Shown here in pieces: positions 1 through 9,642 of a stretch of DNA of 14,066 nucleotides. This DNA comes from Phoronis ovalis. Lineage: Eukaryota; Phoronida; Phoronidae. The notes under the pieces were generated by a model. It ran no database searches, had not been told where the DNA came from, and worked only from the letters and a program-made list of their open reading frames with translations. Both the position numbers and the translations under genes were made by a program. The stretch is taken from NCBI GenBank assembly GCA_028565635.1, contig JAOXYB010034396.1, positions 1 through 14,066 of the forward strand. The letters are read 5' to 3'. Numbering within the stretch: the stretch's first letter is position 1; each line of letters opens with the position of its first letter.

Positions 1-292
1 GATTGTTCAGTTAGATAGCTATTCCAATTTTATGTAACCCTCATTATTGCCCGTAATTTTACGGGTATCGGCTAGTAATGCTTAATGCTTGCAATCCAGG
101 CATCCCTCAATTACCTAGCCTATCAGCCTATGATCACTCATTTGCTACCTCAAAACCTTCAGTTACTAGTTGGAAGCCTAGGGGCCACTGATTGGCTACC
201 CTGATCTTAATGACTACCCTGACTTGAAATGTACATAACAAAAGCAATATTACTCTGTGATGTGTATGATATATTTATTTACTAGTCTCTAC
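1..292. other. JADE intron 8 (partial) with small palindrome
   Basis: No exon could be found here on either strand. The only structure seen is a 16-base palindrome CCCGTAATTTTACGGG at 50-65. The next JADE exon, expected to start with the SYC...KHS sequence typical of the family, is not present, so this intron continues beyond the window. Confidence 0.6.
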
Positions 293-3200
293 CTTTAATT
301 TAACACCATCATCCACATCTGTTTCATCTAATATTGTTTTCATCTCCAGTTGGTGTTGAAATGCACAGGTAACGTGAAATGCTGTCTTGCAAGTTTTCAC
401 TGAGCACTGTATGCATGCTCCAACTCTCTCCCGACAAAGAGTGCACACAAGAGCCCATCGACTGGTCTGAAAAGAAACACAGAAATCTCCTATGCAAATA
501 TTACTTTGAAATATCATAAAACGTAAGTAACAATGATGATGTAGAACCTCTTTCAGTGAGCGCCACAAATATTTTATCCCCACCCAGAACATCTACATTA
601 AGCTCAAACCATTTACTTTTTTTATCTACATGTTTGGGGCTTATATGAAGGTATCATTGAGAATGGAACATGTATACAATATATTGCGTGTTTACAAACC
701 CTTTTACATGGTTGGCGACAAGTAGAGCCATACATTGAGCAGTTAAGCCTAAGTTCTAAAGACAGATTTATAAAATCTTTTCAAGAAGTGTTCTCAAGAT
801 CATGTTAAGGTGAAAAAAAAACAGTCTAGGGACTGCATATATTTTACGTGATGTACAATCACAACACAGAATCAACTTAACTATTTTTAAGCATAATTAT
901 CTCTTTCACTTACAGGAATGTTTGATATTTTTGTGATGGGTTCCATTTTTTCTACATCACCTATGCTGACTTCGGGTATCCACAGTGCACAGCTTACGTG
1001 AGCCCATTTTGTGCCACTTCTACAAAGAGACAAGTAAAAGACATTCTTAATGTATCGGCTTAAAAGTGACATTTTAATGGATGAAAAGTGCTACTGCTCT
1101 GTATTATTACTGAGTCATAATTCAAAATATGCCAGCTTAAATTGTGACATATAGGCTAGTGTTACGTATTCGGTTACAATGACAGAAATGGAAGTGACAA
1201 AACTTTCCACAACAGTTATGAGAAAAATCCTCTTATTACTAATAGAAAATTTCAGTGCCTCCATTACTTACTTCGTGCTTTTCATTGCGCCACCACTTTT
1301 GGGGCAAAGTATGCATGATGGTTTTATGCGTAGATTACAAATTCTACACAGCCAGTTGCCTTGTGGGATAGTGGTAATACCATAACAGGCTTGGTGCACG
1401 CAAATATCACAGTTATCACAGAATACCATCTCATTGTTTTCTTCACTGTCAGGCTGCAAAGGATGAAAAATGTCAAAACCACGAACGTTTCCATAAACAG
1501 TTTACACATCTTTATTTGTCGGTCTTAAATGGGGGGAAAGGATTTTTGAAACATTTTAAAGCACTCAAACTTGTTTTTCAGTATAAAAGGGATAAATATG
1601 TTATCAAATTAAACAAGGGCAACAGAAATGACAAGTTATGATAATGTTTGGTGCATATATCAAATGCTCCTACCGATCGGCAAACATCGCAGACAACATC
1701 CTCATCATATTCAATGCCTGTGCCTTCAGAATTCTTGATTGTGTCTTCCATGTTATCATGGCACTAGAAAAAGGAAAATTATGCTAGCTAAAACTCAACT
1801 TCTAAAACTGTCATCAAGCCCTGCCATAGTTTAGAGGTGGTAGCTATACTTACAAAATTGATTGCAAGCTGTACAATACTTCTAATTATACTAATTTTGA
1901 ATAAGCGTCACCTTTTACAATGCACTGTTTCTAATTAATAATATACAAGTATATTGATTACAAATACATTTATCATGTTGCTAATCCAACATACAGATAA
2001 TTGTATGAATAAATTCCAAAGTGGTAAAAATCTTTTTGGTTGAGAGTTAGTTATTTATGTTATTAGAAATTGATAGATTCTCGCAGAATTAGCATCTGGG
2101 TTAAACATTGCAGTCAGAATGTGTTTAACGTACACCTACGCAGCGGGCATGGAACGTACAAAATCAACAGTAAAAATTGCTGAAGATGAGAACAGACACA
2201 GTTACATACCGATAGTGGTGTGCATCTAGATGTAGTTTCAGTGGGAAAAATCCACTCTGTTCAATTAGTAGTATAGATATTATTAATTAGTAGTATAGAT
2301 ATTATTAATTAGTAGTATAGATATTATTAATTAGTAGTATAGATATTATTAATTAATATATTGTCTTTCAAGGCTCACTTTGATTTCTATTTCTTCCATA
2401 ACTTTTTCCATGATCCATTCGTGTATTGGCAGTTCACCAATTTCTTCTCTCTCCATATTCACTAGGAAGAGCCACTGTACATCTGTATCTTCTAGATCAT
2501 AACGGCATACTTGGTCAGCTAACTGCTGCATGCCTGTTAGCTCATGGTAGCCGGGTTTGTATGTATCATCCTGAGAGGCATGTAACATTTTTCTTGGTAG
2601 CTTAAAGTCACCTTTTGTATCATTGTCTCTTATATTGCTGCAATTTAAAAGAAATCACACGATGCAGCTATAGCCTTCTGACAAATCTTCAAAATTAAAA
2701 ATTAGAGTTAGTGTTTAGAATTTTTTCAATTAACGTTGTACATACGTCTACTGTATAATTTGTGCTTATAAAATTTTGTTTCCCGTTTTTTTCAAGTCAG
2801 AAAAACCTTTATTTGACAGGAAATAGGGGGTTTATCAACTAATGAAATAGCATATTTCAGGACAGTATAAACAAACTTGCACTGCGATTTAGAAATAAAA
2901 TTGAAACAAATCATAATTTTATATAGCATTTCAGTTTAAATGAACTTCTAACATAATATACGTCATGATTATTAAAATTAATGAGATAATTGTTTTACTA
3001 TCATAAACATCAAGCAATCATGTCACTGCTAACACAAATGTATTTTGGGACTTAAGATTTCGCGCAGCAATCTCCAAAACTAGACGGCACCCGTGGTAAA
3101 CCACAGATCTTGATAGATATGTAGGTCACGTAAGGCCGAGTTCAGACATGTTCACGTGACTTTCACAGATGTTGGCATGCACAGAGATGTGGGTCACGCA

Positions 3201-4541
3201 AGGCAGAGTTCAGACATGCAAGAGGTTTAAAAATGCTCCATTAAATATGATACCGTTCACCGATTGACCCCAAAATTTGAGGAACCCGAGCCATCGTCGA
3301 TAGTTACGATGTGTGAAAAGATCATGATTCTACATATAATAGTTTTGAAGATATTTGGCGGAAAGACAGACGGACACTCCAGATTTAGTAGTATAGAAGA
3401 ATTATTAACCCTGTGTTTACATTAGCTTCAGGTATAGACTCTAACATTATTACGTATAAACTTACTTAACATTAGCTTCAGGTATAAAATCTGAGTTGAC
3501 AGGCACTTGGACACCTTTTTCCCATTCTTGTCTCCATGAGTCCAGAATAAGTGTGTACTCCTCTTGTAGCAATGGCTCAGTGTCTGGCAGCTTCATTGCA
3601 CTGATTAAATCCTTTCGGAATAGCTATTTAAGAAACAGTACACAAATCATAATAAAATCAACAGAACTTAAGATTAAAATATTTGACGCTCAACCTGCTT
3701 TTTTTTCATAAATTTATAATTCATTAATGAATGATGGCTTAATTGTTATGATTAACTGTGTACATAAGGTTACACACAATCTCCCATTATACTACCGAAA
3801 GTAGTTTGCAATTTTTTTATCAATATTATATGAAACTGTGCATTAATTAAGGGATTATTATTTTTATTTAAAGAACGTACCTCAGCAGGTGTATCTGCTC
3901 CAGAACCTATGATTCCCCTATTCATGAGCTTGCTGACAGATGGGGAGCCTCTTTTTGTAGTATCATCATCGTCTTCACTGTCACTGTTATATCGTCTCTT
4001 TTTCTTTCCCCAGATATCTAAATACAAGCATGTCTTTTTAAATAAACAGGTTTGTCATTAGATGCTATGGGAACCTGGTGCACAATACTTTCGCCGATTT
4101 TTAAGTATGACTTGTTTGCACACATAGATTTTTACTTTCTTCGCTCGATAATAACAAACTAAGACCGTAGTAGTATTGTTTTATGAAAAATGCCATAGCG
4201 CGGATGAGTTTTTGCTAATTTCGAAAGACGACAGTTTTTGAATAGGAAACAGTTAGGACCAATACGTCAGTACTGGGCCCCGGGTATTGGGCCTATTATT
4301 ATGACTACATTAGCCCGTGTACATTAGGTGCACAACACACTAATTGTGATAAATGCATTAGCAAGTGAACAAGTGTAAAGTACAGAGTTTAGAAAGTGTT
4401 CTTGTTTCTGTACTGATGTTACTTTCTGGTAATCAGCAAACTTTTACAGACAACAGGAAGCATACCTGGCATATCATCAACTTTTCCAGAACTTTTCTTT
4501 CCCTTTCCTTTGCCCTTCCCTTTTGATCGCGTTCCAGACAT
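293..4541 (-). CDS. JADE: JADE-family PHD finger protein, N-terminal part (eight exons, 3' end outside window)
   Basis: JADE proteins are nuclear scaffolds of the HBO1/KAT7 histone acetyltransferase complex (with ING4/5 and MEAF6). I join coding exons 4541-4466, 4017-3881, 3623-3466, 2637-2379, 1763-1674, 1453-1272, 1019-914 and 466-293; every junction is GT-AG and keeps frame, giving residues 1-394. Residues 1-71 are a G/K-rich start and an acidic/basic linker. Residues 72-210 are the EPC-like region ([14 protein letters not shown] at 72-85, [12 protein letters not shown] at 101-112). PHD1 has C235, C238, C252, C255, H260, C263, C276, C279. The knuckle and extended PHD2 follow: C287, C290, H308, C311, C344, C347, C354, C357, C362, H367, C370. 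Residues 227-240 ([14 protein letters not shown] region) and '[11 protein letters not shown]' are characteristic of JADE rather than the related BRPF proteins. Exon 8 ends on a donor (AAG|GTAGAG), so the C-terminal half lies beyond base 1. Paralogue number cannot be assigned. Confidence 0.95.
2264..2355. repeat. 22-bp tandem repeat, four copies, JADE intron 4
   Basis: A unit beginning ATTAGTAGTATAGATATT and ending ATTA is repeated four times without change (starts 2264, 2286, 2308, 2330), with a short partial fifth copy. It stops about 24 bases before the donor end of JADE exon 4 (2379), so it lies just inside the intron. Perfect identity between units implies recent expansion. There are no unique spacers, so it is not a CRISPR array. 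A related 24-base stretch ends the dispersed repeat near 3384-3408. Confidence 0.95.
3058..3408. repeat. probable dispersed-repeat remnant with internal direct repeats, JADE intron 3
   Basis: Inside this intron two diverged copies of a unit containing GGTCACG(T/C)AAGGC(C/A)GAGTTCAGACATG occur at about 3115-3150 and 3184-3219, 69 bp apart. They are followed by GGCGGAAAGACAGACGGACACTCC and a tail TTTAGTAGTATAGAAGAATT at 3384. GACAGACGGACACTCC followed by a short AT-rich tail is the kind of 3' end seen in invertebrate SINE/LINE-type repeats, but I cannot name a family. The tail matches the 22-bp tandem unit at 2264. Confidence 0.45.
3419..3487. repeat. 19-bp direct repeat straddling the JADE exon 3 donor
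   Basis: ACATTAGCTTCAGGTATA occurs at 3419 and again at 3469, exactly 50 bp apart. The right copy is the coding 3' end of JADE exon 3 with its donor at 3465; the left copy lies in the intron. On the minus strand the intronic copy reads CTGAAGCTAATGTAAAC, so it even carries a GT-A donor-like sequence. An in-frame stop directly after the real donor means that use of the second site would truncate the protein. Confidence 0.8.
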
Positions 4542-4559
4542 GATTATATTATAGTTACG

Positions 4560-4946
4560 CTACAAGAAAAACAATTTAATATGAGCAATTAAAATTAATG
4601 TTTTTAATAAAACAGATAAAGTGAGAATTATAGTGCAAATTACTGCAAATTTTAAATCTCCCGCCAAATTTCCAACCACATTATTGCAAGACCACACACA
4701 ATTCCAAACGTTATGCTGACGCCATAAATTGGCAATTAATTTCGTAAAAACTATGGTTCTTTGAATTTCCAAGACTATCCTCTCCAACCTGTGTTCCACT
4801 GATAACATACAGCTGATGTCAGCATTCAAAATTTCCACTGTTTTACAACTTGTTTGCTATCGACGTGGGAAATGAAATAGCAAAGAAGCTCACAACAGTA
4901 TGACCTAATTACGTATTCATGAACTAATAAAATTAAAACCTTTACC
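4560..4946 (-). other. JADE: 5'-UTR intron of JADE (donor 4945, acceptor 4560)
   Basis: On the minus strand the ATG exon is preceded 18 bases upstream by a strong acceptor, TTTTCTTGTAG|CGTAAC (AG at 4561-4560), so the coding start probably lies in the second exon and the mRNA begins with a non-coding exon. A good matching donor, GAAG|GTAAAG, ends a candidate first exon at 4946. The 386-bp intron contains a 92-codon minus-strand reading frame that resembles nothing I know and that I treat as chance. The start of the first exon is not visible, but must lie between about 4950 and 5190. This is inference from splice-site quality only. Confidence 0.5.
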
Positions 4947-5193
4947 TTCACTGAGAAAATTTGTGCGTTGAAACAATCTGCAATCCTTCTTTAACCAATC
5001 AAAATAAAATATAGGCGATAAAATATTCATCAAAATGCTGAAATTACGATGCAAACAAGGCACCCCTTCTTGGCGCCATGATCAAAGCCAAATACGAAAA
5101 TTTTTAGGTCTCGGGGTCACGTGTACTAAATTCCCGTTTTGCGACATTTTCCGAGATTTGTTCCCCTAGTGGTAGTTATCTAAACTAAATAAA
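4947..5193. promoter_or_regulatory. divergent promoter region between JADE and NCBP2
   Basis: The two genes are head to head: ATG codons are 652 bp apart, and about 250 bp remain once the likely JADE 5'-UTR intron is removed. Visible motifs are a CCAAT box at 4995-4999, TTGGCGCC (E2F-like) at 5070-5077 next to CCATGAT, and a palindromic E-box CACGTG at 5118-5123. No clear TATA box is placed for either gene, which fits housekeeping-type promoters. Sharing of elements between the two genes is inferred from the spacing; the motifs are short and each could occur by chance. Confidence 0.5.
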
Positions 5194-8100
5194 ATGTCGA
5201 AAAGGAAAAGGGAATCGTCGGGTTCTGCTAGTTTGAGTGCTTATAGGGACCAACATTTTAAGGTTAGTCATGTATCTGGATAACAGAGTGTCAAAACATG
5301 GATCCATGAAGTTGTATAGCTTTTTTTGAGAAACATTTATGGATAGAGACCAGATTTATAATACTTTGTGACTTTGTTAAGTCTTTGTTTCTTCTCTGGT
5401 CTTGGCATGGTTAAAAAACAGACTAGGGCAATGCCGTTCAGAATTAAGGCGAAACTAACCATCATCTACTGAATAAAGGTGTGGTAAGCAGGTAATTTAT
5501 AAATAGAAAGACGAAGTACTGTTACTTACACTCTTAATCTGCACCACTACTTTTGCACAGACTACTAGTACTAGAAGTATAAAATTAAAAGGCATTCGTT
5601 TTTGTAGACACTCATATTCACAAAGTTCTATGGCTATGCAACTAAACTGACTTCAGTTCTTTGTGCTGATATTGTTTTATACAAATATTCCGTGCTATAT
5701 ATGGGGAATAATTATTTTTAATAATAATGTGAAACCATGTAATGTGAAGGATCAGTCTTTTTTTTATTTAAAAGTGTTAATATTTCTTAAAGACAGAATA
5801 TTAGTAAGTAATATATGATAATCATGTCTCCCTCTCTGTAAATTGAAATGTTTTGCCTTTCAAAATGTAATATCAATTTTCAGCGGAGGGGCTGGCACTA
5901 TCTGGGGGAGGTATTATTTTAGCATGAGCCAAGGGGTCACAAGTGTTTAAGATGTATTTTAGCAAAATTTGCCAACCCCCACATTCCTGACAGAAATTTG
6001 GTACCTGTATTGCTAAGATTCTGAAAATATGACATCTCTATCAATAAGACTTTTGTATCTGTACCGACAGCATTAGGAATTCTAGCTGAACCCCTCTCCC
6101 CGTCTGAATGTATGTGTTATACCTACTACCAGTTACAAAGTTCAATAAACTTATGATTATTATTATTTCGAAACAGAATTGCTTATATAAATTAAATTGA
6201 GTATTGACACTTTTAAGAGACTTCAATGATTTTTACTGTTTATATGTGTATTATTATGTAGCCAGAGTTTAATGTAGAAATACATTACAATAATAATATG
6301 CAGTCTACTATGAAACTTATAGGTGGTATATAACCTTAATCCCATGTACACTTTACCACTGTATGTGTAACTTTCAGGGAAGCCGAAAAGACCAAGATGA
6401 CTTATTGTTAAACAGTAGCACCCTATATGTTGGCAACTTATCATTCTTTACAACAGAGGAACAGATACATGAATTATTCTCAAGAGCTGGAGATGTTAAA
6501 AGAATTATCATGGGTTTAGATAAAGTCAAGAAAACCCCATGTGGATTTTGCTTTGTAGAGTATCCTTTTTGAGACAGCTGTATCCAAAGCAGCTATTGAA
6601 TGCTCTTAAGTTAGTAGGGAGTTTACAAAAAAAAATATTTTAAAATAACCCAATGTGTACTAAATATGCTTTTACCACATAACAAGAGGCAATCAGCCCT
6701 CGAGTTAAACATGTAATGTGCATGAGAATCTGCAAACTACAGTGGATATACTATGGATAGAATGCATAACACAAAGTAAAATTAATTGTGCACAATGAAT
6801 GGCCAAACTATGACTGTTAGTTCATTTGCCATTTATGAGAGCTATAGGGGTCTGTTAAGTCCGAGCAGCGAGCATTTTGTTTTGGCGACAATTTTTTTTT
6901 GTTGCTTTTTTTAACTTTTTAACTTGGCATTTACCGCGAGGCATTTTCTTTTTTTGTTTTGGTTGCTTTTTCTTATTAAGTGCAAGCAGCGAGCATTGCC
7001 AATTTTTATGTGCAAGCATTGCACCCTGGGAGGACACCTCAATTATCACCATGACTCTATGCTAGATTCACTTTCCACATTTACAGTCATATGAGTACTG
7101 ACCTATAGCTAAACAATCAATGTTTTGCTGCTTGAATTGCATCTCCATTCCCTTTTACTTCTAAAATAATTGTTTTAAATTGCACTGATTTTATAAAGCT
7201 ACTGAACATGAAAATCAGGGTTTGGTCTGGGATTTCATGAGATTGAGTATTCAATGTCAGTCACGGTTTTTTAAATGAGTGCAATCGTGAAAAATCTGTA
7301 CTCGGATGGTCGGAGTCAAATCTGCATATCTTTAACTCAGTTTTCAGATACTATACTAGATGGGATTCTGAGAATGCTGTGAGATATGTGAATGGGACGA
7401 GATTAGATGACAGAATTGTAAGAACTGATTGGGATGCTGGATTTAAGGAGGGTCGACAATATGGGCGAGGAAAAACTGGTGGACAGGTATAGATATCAAT
7501 ACCTTGCTTCAGTTCAAGCAAATAAACATTCAAAAATTGTACAGATTGTATTCTATTCAATTTTTGCCAAACAGATTAAATATTACATTTATTTAAAAAA
7601 ATTGATTTAAACAACTTTGTGAATTGGTATAGATAACTGGTTATCATGTATACTGTTGTACGTTTTCGTACTGTAAAGAACTTGTGAATAAAGCATCGTA
7701 TTCCAGGCCTGCCTAACGAGATTAGACTCGAACCGTCAATCCACACTCGCACACCTGTTCCCTACCATTCAAACCCTTTTTCCAGGTTTCACACCAAAAT
7801 TTCTGCTACTCGAACCGTCGTTTCCGTAGACTCGCACAAGTTGCCAGGAACTCGAACAGATTTCCTGAGACTTGGACCTGCTGTTCGACTAGTGTGCGAG
7901 TCTCCAGAAATCAAGTAGCAGTGATTTTGGTGCGACACCCAGAAAAGGGTCGAATGGTAGGAAACAGTGCGCAGGTATAGATTGACGGTTCGAGTCTACA
8001 CTGATTAGGTAGGCCTGTATTCATTTAAAAGAAAAGCATGCAAACAATATCAAGCTATGCCATCAAACAGTTAGACCGTAGCATCATCATTGTCATTGAT

Positions 8101-8288
8101 AAAATCTGGCTTTCAGCTATAGATTATGGCATTATTTTTTATTTGTAACTTGCCATTTGGTATCTTGATTTTAATTCCAGGTGAGAGACGAGTACAGACA
8201 AGATTTTGATTCTGGTCGAGGAGGTTATGGAAAAATAGTCCAACAGAAATTGACTACTCGACCAACGGCTCCCGCCATGACGTCGTGA
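5194..8288 (+). CDS. NCBP2: nuclear cap-binding protein subunit 2 (CBP20), complete, four exons
   Basis: CBP20 binds the m7G cap of nuclear transcripts as a dimer with NCBP1/CBP80 and supports splicing, 3'-end formation and export. Exons 5194-5262, 6378-6559, 7348-7486 and 8181-8288 join in frame to 165 residues (human protein 156). A short basic N-terminus leads into AYRDQHF, then an RRM with RNP2 LYVGNL (39-44) and RNP1 CGFCFVEY (78-85). Cap-contact residues of the human protein are all matched: Y17 and Y40 (human Y20, Y43), F80, F82, D111-W112-D113, R120, R124, Q130. The tail [18 protein letters not shown] is typical, followed by about 15 residues ending at TGA 8286-8288 that are longer than in human. 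Exon 2 ends at a weak donor (GA|GTATCC), chosen because it restores CFVEYY across the junction. Three further copies of the last exon lie downstream. Confidence 0.96.
5263..6377 (+). other. NCBP2: NCBP2 intron 1, with possible retroelement tail at 6136-6167
   Basis: The intron runs from donor AAG|GTTAGT to acceptor TTTCAG|GGA. No further exon is seen. Near 6136-6167 the sequence AAGTTCAATAAACTTATGAT followed by TTATTATTATT resembles the simple-repeat 3' tails of invertebrate non-LTR elements, but no reverse transcriptase sequence is visible, so it is at most a fragment. Confidence 0.5.
6856..6997. repeat. diverged 121-bp tandem duplication with T-rich tracts, NCBP2 intron 2
   Basis: TTAAGT(C/G)C(G/A)AGCAGCGAGCATT occurs at 6856 and 6977, 121 bp apart, each followed by T-rich sequence interrupted by TTGTTTTGG and GTTGC; a third partial match (TGTGCAAGCATTGC) lies at 7008. 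Both opposing reading frames across the tract are low-complexity (K-rich on minus) and are not regarded as genes. Confidence 0.6.
7704..8017. mobile_element. foldback MITE-like element in NCBP2 intron 3
   Basis: The left end reads CAGGCCTGCCTAACGAGATT and the right end is its near-perfect reverse complement (ending TTAGGTAGGCCTG). The inverted match continues inward through GACTCGAACCGTCAAT, CCTACCATTC and CACCAAAAT, so the arms are roughly 150 bp and the element is nearly one long palindrome. It is flanked by TATTC on both sides (7699-7703 and 8018-8022), or GTATTC if one terminal base is counted outside. There is no transposase frame, so it is non-autonomous. Inside, ACTCGAAC and ACTCGCAC recur several times on both arms. 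The 5-6 bp target duplication does not settle the superfamily. It sits in an intron, in a gene whose exons are intact. Confidence 0.85.
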
Positions 8289-8387
8289 CACCATGGTTTT
8301 CTTTTCTATTCATCTTTAAGCATATCTGATAAATTGAGATTTTACGTGGCAAAAACTTGCTAGCCTGTCCAATAATTGGTCGTAAAA

Positions 8388-8393
8388 AATAAA
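8388..8393 (+). terminator. NCBP2: polyadenylation signal AATAAA of NCBP2
   Basis: A canonical AATAAA begins 100 bases after the NCBP2 stop codon, the expected distance for a short 3' UTR. In the duplicated copy of this 3' UTR near 13195 the hexamer has become AATAAT, so the original is the likely working signal. Confidence 0.6.
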
Positions 8394-8701
8394 GTAACTT
8401 TGAGAAAATATTTTCTCCAAAATACCTTCAGCAGAGCAAAATGGGAGAGGCTACAGTACTAACAATGACCTAATACTTCTAGTTACCAAACCACAATTTC
8501 TCTGGAAAAAATGGCAACCTATTAATAACAAGGTTTTAGGTAGATGTTTGCTAGTGAAATGTGCCAACACTCAAACTTTTTAAGATATACTTTATTTTAT
8601 GATAGGTAATCTCTTTTTGTTGACTGTTGGAAAGGCATTTTAAAGCAGATCCTACTGGACATAAAATCTCTTAAAATACCATTTCATATGGCATTGATCA
8701 G

Positions 8702-8896
8702 ATATTATGTAAGGAGAAAAACATGTTACATACCACATTGACATCACATCGTGATGGGAGTGTTTGGTCTGTGCGCAATGAGTACAGGATGGATTATGAT
8801 TCAGGAAGAGGCGGTTACGGAAAAATTGTTCAGGGGAAAATGCAATTTAGTCAACAACGACATGAAACTGAACCATCGAATCATAGGATTGTTTGA
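8702..8896 (+). CDS. possible alternative terminal exon of NCBP2 (duplicate of exon 4)
   Basis: From 8771 the plus strand encodes [20 protein letters not shown], 19 of 23 residues matching the NCBP2 exon 4 product, then a different tail ending at TGA 8894-8896. Most differences from exon 4 are synonymous (for example GGT/GGA, CGA/AGA, TAT/TAC, GTC/GTT), which suggests an older copy kept under protein-level selection. The acceptor that exon 4 has directly before GTG is absent here (TCT instead of CAG). The frame is open upstream to 8675, and a CAG at 8699-8701 would splice in phase 0 from NCBP2 exon 3, inserting 23 extra residues; use of that site is unproven. Alternatives are a remnant of a lost tandem NCBP2 paralogue or a dying exon. 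Confidence 0.4.
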   Translation: MLCKEKNMLHTTLTSHRDGSVWSVRNEYRMDYDSGRGGYGKIVQGKMQFSQQRHETEPSNHRIV

Positions 8897-9304
8897 AATC
8901 ATTATTGCAGTTTCATTCTGTTCACATGTTAAGCAGCATTGATTGGTAGAGAATTTAATTAAGACACAAGAAAGTTTAATCACACATTACTTTTTTATTT
9001 GCCATATTTTCCTGCGGTAAAATAATAATTTGCACCGGTGTACTAAAGACTTGTGTACGACAGGAAACTGAATTGTTTAGGAACTAAAAATGAAGTAATC
9101 AAAGTTAAGAGATGATATGTGACATTAGCAAATGTTGCTTTGGACCTACACAATCAAAGCAAAATGAGGTAAAACGGAAGGAGATAATTTCCTAGTGCAA
9201 ATTTTGTAGAGTTGGTAAACTTGTCATTGTGAATACTGAACTGCTTGCCCATAAACTGATATAATGTAACAAGTCTCTCATGCTGTACATTTAGCCATAA
9301 TACA
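8897..9304. other. intergenic stretch, nothing recognised
   Basis: I see no exon with supporting splice sites, no RNA gene and no repeat shared with other parts of the window. It separates the duplicated NCBP2 exon from the 3' end of the putative minus-strand gene. A plus-strand AATAAA at 9348-9353 lies just beyond and could serve a longer NCBP2 transcript. Confidence 0.5.
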
Positions 9305-9310
9305 TTTATT
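9305..9310 (-). terminator. possible polyadenylation signal of the minus-strand gene
   Basis: TTTATT on the plus strand reads AATAAA on the minus strand, about 147 bases after the stop of the putative terminal exon. The sequence around it is AT-rich, so a chance match is easy. Confidence 0.3.
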
Positions 9311-9456
9311 TTCAATTAAAGAATTTAAAAAATGACTTCTGATTACAAATAAAAGTCAACTGCCATCAAAAAATGCATTTTCTGCCTAAAACATGAACAT
9401 ACAATTTAGAACTCTTACACTTTTGGTTGTACGGGAGGACGCAAGGGCACTCTGTC

Positions 9457-9642
9457 TCAGATATAAAGTAAGTACGCATGCTCGTTACCAACATTTTTGC
9501 GGACTAGTGGCCTTCTGCGTTTAGAGCATTGAAATCGGCATTTTTGAGCAAAAGGGGTTACATTTTTGGCCTTAGTCTTGCTTTGGTTAATTTTTTGTGA
9601 TGAAAGTTGTCTAGAGGATGTGTACTTGAGGGATAAGGACAT
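9457..9642 (-). CDS. putative terminal exon of the unknown minus-strand gene
   Basis: The frame begins directly after CCGCCACCAG, a plausible acceptor behind a C/T-rich stretch, and encodes MSLSLKYTSSRQLSSQ onward for 61 codons to TGA. The ATG is probably internal rather than a start, because the upstream exon ends in phase 0. The product is basic and lacks membrane segments. About 150 bases after the stop lies an AATAAA on the same strand. Without the exon context this would be judged a chance frame. Confidence 0.35.
   Translation of the reverse strand: MSLSLKYTSSRQLSSQKINQSKTKAKNVTPFAQKCRFQCSKRRRPLVRKNVGNEHAYLLYI

Noticed and set aside
1179-1385. 68-codon plus-strand frame
   Set aside because: Antisense to JADE exon 6, which encodes PHD1 with all its zinc ligands.
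2264-2355. CRISPR-like array
   Set aside because: The units abut with no unique spacers, and the surroundings are clearly animal introns.
4560-4838. 92-codon minus-strand frame upstream of JADE
   Set aside because: No domain or recognisable protein, and it lies in the likely JADE 5'-UTR intron with a strong acceptor at its edge.
6041-6444. Two minus-strand frames inside NCBP2 intron 1
   Set aside because: AT-rich, no motif, and the upper one overlaps NCBP2 exon 2 in antisense.
6855-7065. Opposing frames, one very lysine-rich (histone-like look), the other phenylalanine-rich
   Set aside because: Both are translations of the same low-complexity T-rich tract in an NCBP2 intron; no start context or conserved domain.
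7351-7560. 69-codon minus-strand frame
   Set aside because: It is antisense to NCBP2 exon 3, whose sense strand encodes the conserved CBP20 sequence.
8060-8130. Possible further decayed copy of the tandem exon within NCBP2 intron 3
   Set aside because: A few matching words in order (ATAATC-TATAG, GATGATG, TTTGATG) are too weak to separate from chance without an alignment.
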